Shown piece by piece: positions 12,714-20,659 of a DNA stretch of 64,000 bases; position 1 is the first letter of the stretch; each line of letters opens with the position of its first letter. The notes beneath the pieces were generated by a model that was not told the origin of the DNA, made no database searches, and saw nothing but the letters and a program-made list of their open reading frames with translations. The position numbers were made by a program, and so were the translations under genes. The DNA comes from Flaveria trinervia (lineage: Eukaryota > Streptophyta > Magnoliopsida > Asterales > Asteraceae): positions 39,814,231-39,878,230 of the forward strand of contig CM046457.1 in assembly GCA_025506515.1 (NCBI GenBank), written 5' to 3'.

Positions 12714-13499
12714 ATACGCATGTGCCTGACTTAGGCACATGGGCACTTAGGCGTATGGGCAGTTGGGCGCATGAGAACACTTAGCCAATTTGGAATTAAA
12801 TTAGGTGCATTGGCACTATTTGGGTGCATGAGTTTCAGGCGTATGGGGACTTAGGTGCATGGCAACTAACTTTAACTAACAATCATAATTTAAGTCCCAA
12901 ATCCAATTCTAACATGTTCTAAGCTTAGGTCTTACATTCTAAGCAATAGAAACACATACATAACATATTCATAATATCATATACACCCAAATCACACCCC
13001 ACCCACACACACATTCAAACATATATATGGGTACAAATACCCACTTTTATAAAAACATACTTACGTGCATTTCAGGCAAAATCAGTTAAAATATGTAAAG
13101 GGGGGGTTCTAGAACTCACCTTTCGCAATTTTGTGTATGACTTCTTCAAACCCGAATGCAAATGAGTTCAAGTACCTAAAACCCACCAAAGCACACATAA
13201 AAAACCCACAAAACACAAATAAGCACAAACCCAAGGCTATACTTATCCAAGAACAACTTAAAACACTAAAAAGTCACATCAAAACTGAATTCTTCTTCTT
13301 CTTAAAAAAATCAAGAGTTCTCTCTGCTCCCTCTCCGTACCCGAGTGCAAAAGTTGATGTAACAAAGAAGTGGGCGGCCATGCCCACCTTTGTACAAAAT
13401 ATATTAGAATTTTGGACTTTTTGCACATTTAGCCCCTCAACTTGGGTTAAATTGCATTCCTTTCTTCTATTCCTTTTCTTTTAATTTTCGAGTGTTACA
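12714..13499 (-). repeat. Copy F 3' LTR (gypsy), probably truncated
   Basis: The minus strand starts TGTAACACTCG at 13499, a typical gypsy LTR start, right after a PPT. At the far end (12715-12870) there is a cluster of repeated words of the kind GCGTATGGGCACTTAGG and GCGCATGAG. The true left end is not identifiable because copy E abuts at 12713. No gene is present; open frames here (e.g. 13131-13484) have no recognisable domain. Confidence 0.7.
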
Positions 13500-13515
13500 A
13501 GTCCACCCCACTTAT
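13500..13515 (-). other. Copy F polypurine tract
   Basis: The minus strand reads TAAGTGGGGTGGACT directly before TGTAACACTCG. It is G-rich and in the expected place for a Ty3/gypsy plus-strand primer. Confidence 0.7.
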
Positions 13516-13539
13516 AGAGGTTTCATCCCTGAAACCTGT

Positions 13540-13978
13540 TATTCCATGAACAAATGTGGGTAGCGTTGTCTCATCTCTTCTTCAGTCCGTTCTAGCCTCC
13601 TCCTAGGTGATCATGAAGGCTCTAGCGCTCGCCTTCTGCCCTTTAGTCTAAGCCTTCTTCCCTACCCTAGAGCTCTCATACCTCGGCTTCTTGCAGTCCC
13701 TGCTCATGTGGCCCTCTCCGCCACAGTTAAAACACCTTACCACCTTGCACTCTCTCGCCATGTGGCCAGGCTTTCTACACTTGAAGCACATATTTAATCC
13801 CCACCTACACTCACCAGTATGCTCCATTCCACACATGCCACACCTTTTTGACCCCACACCGGGTGTGACCACACGTTAGTCATCCACCCGTGTATGCTTG
13901 TTGTTTGGAGCGGCCCTGCCATATCCAAACCACTTCCTATTCCAGTTCTTATTACCATCCTTCCTCTTCACCTCAACT
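13540..13978 (-). pseudogene. Copy F gag knuckles joined to pol tail
   Basis: The frame 13872-13648 shows three Cys-rich units: CGMCGMEHTGEC, CFKCRKPGHMAREC and CFNCGGEGHMSRDC. The last two are perfect CCHC knuckles, as in Ty3/gypsy Gag. After a stop the same frame continues with ARAFMIT then EEARTD, the usual start of the gypsy protease region. It is then followed at once, in another frame, by EEEMRQRYPHLF, which resembles the extreme C-terminus of gypsy pol. The junction is near 13590. Gag upstream (to 13978) is Arg/Lys-rich and cut by the copy D LTR. Confidence 0.75.
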
Positions 13979-14798
13979 GTAAGGATTCCAACAAGACTGA
14001 TGTAGTCAAAACATTTAAAGCATCCAATGTCTCTCTACATGCATGCACAAAGTTACTAAAGTAGAAATGCTTTAGAAGTTTTACACCTCACATCAGAAAT
14101 AATCTAAGTGTAAAAACTTCCAAAGCCAAGACCAATATCTTCCAAAGCCCAATATGAAGTCTCCCTAAGCTTCAAAGACAAAGTCTTCCGAAGCCAATTT
14201 TATGAAAATTGATTTCTTTCAAAGACTTTTATGTACATGCTATTATCTAATGTACTTTTCCATAAAGCTGGACCACCTTTCAGCTGCAATTCTATTTGAC
14301 TCACCAACTTTCACAAGTTGGTGAAAAGGTCCATGCTTTTGGAATACTGTACATTGAGGTCTTGAGTCTGAGCTTTCTACTTTATGTACTTTATCCTTTT
14401 TGTAATATATTAGGATGTGAGCTATGGCATGCATACTCACTAGTCAAATGGCAATCTGACTTTTGACTCTACATTTGATTTTGTTGTCTAGTCTTATGTA
14501 TCCAGCTAGCTTTCAAAGTATAGCCAGCTGTAGGATGTAGTATAAGTATCTCAAGTACTGTAACTTTCAAGTATGCTTTGTAACACTTTATAATTGAACT
14601 TAAGAAGCAATATACTTCAATCTTGAAAACCAAATACTTATATTGTTATATTGGTCCATCCCTTTTTTACTTGTGATCTTAGCATCTCTCATTATATTTA
14701 AACCAGATCCCTATTTGATCTATTAAGTGTTCTAAAGAACTCTCCTCACTTGTGTTGTTGTATTGTAAAAGTGCATCAGCCCTTCTAACAATCCTGCA
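13979..14798 (+). repeat. Copy D 5' LTR
   Basis: About 820 bp, TGTAAGGATT...TCCTGCA. U3 (14085-14200) carries CTTCCAAAGCC/CTTCCGAAGCC words. A probable TATA box (GTATAAGTA) lies near 14541. It aligns in reverse with the D' LTR at 17155-17941, for example around the shared AGCCAGCTGTAGGATGTAGT at 14523-14542. Confidence 0.85.
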
Positions 14799-14800
14799 TT

Positions 14801-14813
14801 TGGTATCATAGCG
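14801..14813 (+). other. Copy D primer binding site
   Basis: TGGTATCATAGCG lies 2 bases after the LTR. It is the initiator tRNA-Met site with one change from the usual TGGTATCAGAGC. Confidence 0.85.
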
Positions 14814-14882
14814 TTCCAAGCTCTTGATTTAGATCTCACCATCTTAAGATCCCTCACACATATAAAACACTTAAGAACTCAA

Positions 14883-17154
14883 ATGGTAGCCATCACCAAG
14901 GCTGATATGGAAACTAGAACTATGACAAAGTCTCCATTAATCACTCCTAATGTCTTTAATACTTGGTGTCAAAGTATGGAAGGCTTTATCAAGTCTCAAG
15001 ACTCCAAGAAGTGGGACTGTGTTGTTGAAGGACCTTACATACCAAGCACCTCATCTGCTACTGGTAGTGGTTGATTCCAAAGGTCGTGGCTGATTTCTCT
15101 AATAAAGATATGAACAGAATAATGATTGATCAAAAAGCCATGACAGCCCTTCAAACTGCTCCTCCAAACTCTATCTATAGAGGCTTGAAGAAGTGCAAGA
15201 CTGCAAAGCAACTATAGGAAGCACTGAAGCTTGTGTATGAGGGCTCCACTAAAGCCAAGGAGAACAAGAATGATCTTCTCAAGTAGTAGTTTGAAAACTT
15301 CACCTTTAAAGTACGTGAGACCCTGACTCAATAATACTTTAGGTATATTGAGATTGTGGATACTCTAATGGATGTTGGAGTAACTCTTGAAAACAAGGAC
15401 ATTGTAAGGAAGTTTATGTCCTCTCTTCCTAGACAATGGACACATTATTGTGTTGTCATCAAGAGGACTGAGAATCAAATGACTCTTACTCTAACAGAGT
15501 TGTATGGTATTCTCAGTGGATACCAGATGGAGATGAACATGCAAAATTCATCTGGTAACTCTAGCAATCAAATGGGTTCAGCCCTTCATGTGATTAAAAA
15601 GGATAGCATAGAACCTCAAGATCATCTTATATGCTACCTCGACAACTCATAAAAGGGTCCTTTCATCAGCTTCCTAGAGACTCCAAGAGAAAGCTACACT
15701 CAAGGAAGTCCTTCCAAGAGACAAGTTCTTCTTATGCTTTTGTCTCTGTTGATGTATCCTCAGTCAACTTTCTCTTCACCCTTGAAGACTTGGACTATAT
15801 CCATCATGATAATCTGGAGTATATGGAGATAGTTTAGCAGATGGCCCTTCTCACTCACAGAGCCAAGAAGTTCTACAAGAGGACAGGGAGGAAGTTTCCT
15901 AGCAATGCAGCCAGTGGAAAGTTTGGGCTGGATAAAAGCAAGGTAAAGTGTTACAACTATAACTAGATGGGACACTTTACTATAGAGTGCAAGACACCAG
16001 AGCAAATACTGGCCAGTTGCTGTTGAAGAAGGAGTCTTTGACTAGACTGAGAGAGCTCCCTACAATGAGAAGCCAAGGCAGCATGCTGCAGTTGCTGTTG
16101 AAGAAGGAGGCTTTGACTAGAGCTTTTAGGTGGAAGATGCAATTCCAAATGAAGCACTCATGGCTGACTGTGATGAAGCCAAGGTATTGTAACGTCTTTG
16201 CACTCTTGAATGTATTTCTAAAGTTAATAGATACAGGTCTTACAACTTAGAGATGAGATCTGATCTTGAGTCCTTGAATATATTAAAAGCTGATTTCAAA
16301 AAGGTTGAAAATGATTATAAGTTAAAGATAGAAGACTTAGAGATAACCATTTCAGTTCTTAAACATGAGCACACAAATTATAGGACTCAGATCAAGGATC
16401 TCATAACTAAGTTGACTGAATGCCATGCTGAGCTTGTGATCAGCAAAACCAGGGTAGAAAAATGTGTTATTGAAGAAGAGACCTTCAAGAACATCATATC
16501 CTCATCCTTGCATGAAAAAGTGTGTTATCAGAATAGCAGGGACTAGGTTCTTGTGAGATAGCTCCTCCTTACAAAATCTTGTCTGTAAGATCTTCTATTG
16601 TGAGGATGAGCTTCCCCTTATAGACCCCTTATCTAAAAGGGATTAAGAGGAGACGATGAAGAATGACTCGGAGAGTAGTGAAGAAGATCATTCTAAGAAG
16701 GGTCATCATCCTTCTAAGGAGAGTAAAGTTTTTGGGATGTCTAAGTCGAAGAGGAGGAACTTGATCAGAAGGAGCAAGAGAAAGGCAAAGAAGGCTTAAG
16801 AGATCAAGGCCACTTTTAGCTCTACACAGAAACAAGTCTTTGTTTCTGCCGGATTTGAAGTGGTTAAAGCTGAGAACACAAACTGGAACTCCACGAACAA
16901 GAGTTCTAATTCATGTCCAAGTCATCCCATCATCATGAAGAAGGCTGATAAGTTGTACACTAGTGTTGTACAACATGAACCATCAAGCTCCAAAGGTAGT
17001 TCTAACCCCCACAAGAATTACCACATCATTTAAGAAGATGAAGATAGAGAGTGAAAGTGATCAAGTTTAGCCTTGGTCACAAAAGAAGACTCATAGAAGG
17101 AAGAAAATGGACTGTGTTATTTACAATCCGAAGATTGTATCTACAATCCGAAGA
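14883..17154 (+). pseudogene. Copy D gag remnant
   Basis: The start is at 14883 (MVAITKADMETRTMTKSPLI), the first ATG after the leader. A copia gag helical region follows at 15240-15560 with FMSSLPRQWTHYCVVIK. At 15830-15990 QMALLTHRAKKFYKRTGRKF leads to a degenerate knuckle, CYNYN-stop-MGHFTIEC, where the second Cys is Tyr. A strong coiled coil lies at 16253-16546 and a Lys/Ser-rich tail runs to about 17100. The order parallels family 1 gag (compare RSQKFYKRTGRKFPGLSGKT in copy B). Many stops and frameshifts; not functional. Confidence 0.75.
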
Positions 17155-17941
17155 TGTAGGACCAGTGAAGGGTGTACATTTACAACACAACAACACAGTG
17201 AGGGGAGTTTCTAAGAACACTTAACTAATCAAACAATGGAACTGGTTAACCCTGTAGTGATACTAAGAACACAAGTAAATATGAGATAGAATAAGATAGC
17301 AAAACACACAAGGAGTTGGTTTTCAAGATTTGCAGTATATTGCTTTCTCAAGTTCTATTACAAATGTTACAAAGCATAATGGAAAGTTACAAGTACTTAA
17401 CGTACATATACTACATCCTACAGCCGGCCATACTTTGAAGGCTAGCTGGATACAATTTACTAGACACAAACAAAATCAATTGTAGAGTCAAAAGGCAGAT
17501 TTCCTTTTGACTAGTGACTATGACATGCCATAGCTCACATACTAATAAAAAAAGGATAAAGTACATGAAGTAGAAAGTTAAAAACTCAAGACCTAAATGT
17601 ACAGTTACCAAAAGCATGGACCTTTTAACCAAGTTATGAATGTTGGTGACTTTATAGAGTTGTAGCGGAAAGGGGTCCAACTTTCTGTAAAGTACATCAG
17701 ATAAAGCATGTATACTTAAAGTCATCGAAAGAAATATGTCTTCTATTGTTCTTTGAAGCTTCGGAAGACTTCATCTTCGGCTATGGAAGATATTGGTCTT
17801 GGCTTCAGAAGATTTCACACTTAGAATAACTCTATTACTGGTGTGAAACTTCCAAAGCATTCTTCTTCAGTACACTTATGCATGCATTGTAGGAGACTTT
17901 GAATGTTTGAGTTGCATCAGTCTTTACATTTAATCCTTACA
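17155..17941 (-). repeat. Copy D' 3' LTR
   Basis: 787 bp, starting TGTAAGGATTAAATG and ending GGTCCTACA on the minus strand. It is the reverse complement relative of the copy D LTR. Words of the CTTCGGAAG/CTTCCAAAG type lie at 17755-17860. Together with D it makes an inverted LTR pair flanking a gag-only interior, which could be mistaken for one element. Confidence 0.85.
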
Positions 17942-17952
17942 AACTCCCCCTA
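17942..17952 (-). other. Copy D' polypurine tract
   Basis: The minus strand reads TAGGGGGAGTT directly before the LTR start, matching the copy E tract. Confidence 0.82.
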
Positions 17953-18240
17953 GGCTGATGTTACCAAAACACTTTGAAGACTTCAAAAATCAACAGTCCT
18001 TATTATGATGATGAACATCCCTTTCTTCATAGATGATCAGGATCACTCAGACTCTCAAAGTGTCTTCTCATGTCAAAGTGATCATGCAGAGGTAGATTGA
18101 ACATGTCTGCCATGTGTAGACATTTTCAATGCCTTGACCTCTCATGACATGCCACCTTTCTGGATTTGTGGTGTATGTCTAGGATAGGATGGGTCTTCCT
18201 AATGCTAGGGGAGCTATTTGAATCAGAGATGATGGAGCAT

Positions 18241-19131
18241 TGTTGGACCAAAAGAACCAATGAGCCTGATCAGAAAAACCTCTAAGTCCCACAGACATCA
18301 CAACAACTGCTGAAGACTTGATCAGCTGTGTGACAAAGTCTGAAGACTTCAACAGCTGAAGACTAAAGTATTGAAGACTTCAACAGCTGAAGACTACAGT
18401 ACTGAAGATCAACAGCTGAAGACTAAAGTACTGAAGATCAACAGCTGAAGACTAAAGTACTGAAGACTTCAACAGCTGAAGACCAAAGTCTGAAGATCAA
18501 CAGATGAAGACTAAAGTACTGAAGATCAACAGCTGAAGTACAAAGACTGAAGACATCAGCTCATGACAACAGCTAAAGTTCAAGTACAGGTACTGAAGCC
18601 TTCAGAGTTTGTTACAACAGCTGAAGAAGCATTCTTCGTTTGTTGTGATGGTTTCCTTTCAGTAGTTTTCTTTTATGTTTCAGTATTTGTAAAACGACTG
18701 AAGAGCATGTTCTTCAGTCGTTGTAGTTTCAGTAGTTCTTTTCAGTTGTTGTAGTGATAGTTAACACTTAGTATTTTTGTAAGAAGATGTCAGCTGTTTT
18801 GACATCTTCAGTAGTTGTGTTAACTTTCAGTAGTCTGAATAATTCTGTTAGATGTCACTATCAAATGACATCAGTAGACGTCACATCTCCTATATAAAGA
18901 ATGTTCCACCACGACATTCTTATATAAGGGATGATTGATCTGATTGTATGTGTGACATTTTGCTACCACAAAAGCGCGTATTGAATGAAATATTTGATTT
19001 GCAGAATTTTTTCTATAATCGTTTGCTCTTACTTTGAATATCAACTGTATTCTTGTGAATTGTCTAATTCATTGTTTGATTTCCGCTGCAATACTCTCTA
19101 ATCAATCAAACGTAGATCACTGATCCTAACA
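18241..19131 (+). repeat. Copy H 5' LTR with U3 minisatellite
   Basis: 891 bp, TGTTGGACC...CCTAACA. U3 holds seven tandem units of 28-31 bp at 18353-18545. Each has CAGCTGAAGAC, an AAAGTACTGAAGA-like segment and either TCAA or CTTCAA. The hexamers CAGCTG and AGTACT in the unit are palindromes. Further words follow to 18840. The TATA box (CTATATAAAG) is at 18890-18899. A GACGTCAC (bZIP-type ACGT core) lies just upstream at 18878-18885. Confidence 0.92.
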
Positions 19132-19133
19132 AT

Positions 19134-19144
19134 TGGTATCAGAG
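19134..19144 (+). other. Copy H primer binding site at a chimeric join
   Basis: TGGTATCAGAG lies 2 bases after the LTR. The next bases (TTGTGCCGGGAG) are not leader but the antisense of the env-position ORF, also found at 23502. The six bases TCAGAG are shared by both sources, so the join lies in 19139-19144. Confidence 0.85.
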
Positions 19145-19911
19145 TTGTGCCGGGAGTATACTTCCGGCAGAACAGCCGTAGCAGGGACTCCCAAGCCAAC
19201 AAGTCCCTCAGCATTAAGCTGGTCTGTAATAATGGCCATTATGAACCGTGGATAAGTATCCAACAGTTGGCAGTTAGTTTTTGAGCCATATCTTTGAGCT
19301 CTTAAAATATTAATTCTGAAAAGTTTAGTGGTTGTTGCTCAAGGATAGAATACATTACCGGCTGCCATTTGGTGGACATTTGATCCCAAGACGACGTCTT
19401 AGGGGCCAAACATACATTTACCATGTGAAAAATCAGGCGCTCAGCGTCATTAAAGTGTTTCTTCATGATGGTGGTGGCACTGAGATCGCCTTGATATCCA
19501 TGCTGAGCAAAGGATAGATCTATGGTGCCCTTCGGATATCCAGCAGAGAAGTAGCATCATTCAGTTGAAGAATTTGGCGGATCATCGCAGGAGTAATAAC
19601 TATTTCTTTGTTGTTGACGACCGACCGGAGGGATGGTGTTTTGGCTTCCCCAGTGGTAACAGTAACGTTCATCCAAAATTGGTTCAAGGATTCGGCATGT
19701 AAGATGGGGTTCAGAAGAAATGCCTTGTTGTATTGGGACTGAACCATAAGATCGATAGCAGCATCGAACTTAGTCCAGATCGGCGATTTAGTGAGGTAGG
19801 CAACACAGTTGTGTCGCGGTTTAATTTGCATAGACGCCATTGAGAAGAGGGAAGTTTTGGAGAGGAGCGTTAGGTTTGATGATGATGAAGCATTAAGAAC
19901 TAAGGTTAGGG
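19139..19911 (-). pseudogene. Duplicated 5' part of env-position ORF (copy B, X1)
   Basis: It is a near-identical duplicate of 23496-24268. The frame starts at 19840 (MASMQIKPRHNCVAYLTKSP), 72 nt after a TATA box, and runs to 19520. A longer in-frame start at 19963 lies upstream of the TATA box and is less likely. Residues such as HAESLNQFWMNV and VITPAMIRQILQLNDATS match the second copy. The frame then shifts where an AGCAGGAG-like stretch lost one base (near 19540). It ends at the PBS of copy H. Confidence 0.8.
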
Positions 19912-19921
19912 GTATATATAG
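19912..19921 (-). promoter_or_regulatory. TATA box upstream of env-position ORF (X1)
   Basis: The minus strand reads CTATATATAC, 72 nt upstream of the ATG at 19838-19840. A start about 30 nt downstream would leave a short leader of roughly 40 nt. The same box at the same spacing is seen in two other family 1 copies. Confidence 0.6.
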
Positions 19922-20249
19922 GGTACGGGTAAGGAAACGACTGAAGGATGTGGTGTTAGTCATCAGTAGTTTTAAACGTCCGTTGACATGGTATTATCTT
20001 TTCAGACGTTGAAACAGCTGAAGTCATGGTGTTAGGCATCAGTAGTTTAGAAAACTACTGAAGACCGTGGTTTTGACTTCAGATGATTGAAACAACTGAG
20101 GACTTGGTGTGTGTCATCAGTAGTTATGAAACTACTGAAGACAGTGGTTTTGTCATCAGCTGTTGTAAACAACTGAAGACTAGGGATTAGTCATCAGTAG
20201 TTATAAAACTACTGAAGACGTGGTTTTGCTTCAGTTGTTTAAAATGAAA
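19922..20249 (-). repeat. Hairpin array in duplicated pol-env spacer
   Basis: About eight imperfect palindromes of the CAGTAGTT/AACTACTGAAGAC and CAGCTGTTG/CAACTGAAGAC type. Nearly identical to 24280-24605 and to bases 1-300. It joins LTR sequence within CAGCAGTTGT (20250-20259). Confidence 0.8.
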
Positions 20250-20646
20250 CAGCAGTTGTGACAAACTACTCAGGCTTTAGTACTTGATCTTCAGACTTTG
20301 ACCTTCAGGTGTTTCATCAGCTGATGACTTCAGTAGATACCATCAGCTGGTGTCTTCAGTCTTTGTCTTCAGACCTTGTACATCAGTTGTTGATCTTCAG
20401 CACTTGTAAACTCTTCAGCTGTTGTACTTCAGTACTTTGGTCTTTCAGCTTCAGCACTTGTGTTCTTCAGCTGTTGTACTTCAGCACTTTGGTTCTTCAG
20501 CTGTTGAGGTCTTCAGCACTTGATCTTCAGCTGTTGAAGTCTTCAGCACTTGTCAAATTACTGATGAGGCTTTCAGCAGTTGTTGTGATACCATGTGGGA
20601 CTTAGAGGTTTTCTGATCTTGGCTCAATGGTTCTTTTGGTCCAACA
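20250..20646 (-). repeat. Copy B 3' LTR, U3 fragment only
   Basis: The minus strand starts TGTTGGACCAAAAG at 20646 and matches the first about 390 bases of the A and B 5' LTRs. It is cut at a CAGCAGTTGT word shared with the spacer, so the TATA box, R, U5 and outer end are missing. Confidence 0.88.
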
Positions 20647-20657
20647 AACTCCCCCTG
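20647..20657 (-). other. Copy B polypurine tract
   Basis: The minus strand reads TCAGGGGGAGTT directly before TGTTGGACC. The same tract is in copy C at 51865-51876. Confidence 0.88.
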
Positions 20658-20659
20658 AA

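Larger units (their letters stand above)
12714..13978 (-). mobile_element. Copy F: internally deleted Ty3/gypsy element
   Basis: Reading minus: gag CCHC region, start of protease, an abrupt junction to the C-terminal tail of pol, PPT, then the 3' LTR. Most of protease, RT, RNase H and integrase is absent. It is interrupted on the left by copy E and on the right by copy D, making it the oldest layer in this part. Confidence 0.75.
13979..17154 (+). mobile_element. Copy D: family 3 copia element, LTR to gag
   Basis: It has a 5' LTR, PBS and a degenerate gag, then is cut by the inverted LTR of D' at 17155. It inserted in gag of copy F; the 5 bases before it are TCAAC. The pol, env-position ORF and 3' LTR are not in the window. 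Confidence 0.8.
17155..18240 (-). mobile_element. Copy D': 3' end of a family 3 element
   Basis: On the minus strand it has a stub of internal sequence (18240-17953), PPT and 3' LTR. The stub is non-coding or degenerate and I recognise nothing in it. It is interrupted at 18241 by the copy H LTR. It appears to have inserted into gag of copy D; the 5 bases before it are GAAGA, part of a 12-base direct repeat at 17122-17133 and 17143-17154. Confidence 0.7.

Noticed and set aside
13131..13484. Plus-strand 117-codon ORF with a hydrophobic C-terminus
   Set aside because: It lies inside the gypsy F LTR, has a low-complexity composition and no recognisable domain.
13648..13872. A small cellular CCHC zinc-finger (CNBP-like) gene
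   Set aside because: The reading frame continues into protease-region and pol-tail motifs and a PPT/LTR, so it is gypsy gag.
18353..18545. An independent satellite array
   Set aside because: Only seven units, inside LTR U3, and the same words occur in all family 1 LTRs.
19134..19144. A tRNA gene fragment
   Set aside because: The short match to tRNA-Met is the primer binding site; no cloverleaf or A/B boxes follow.
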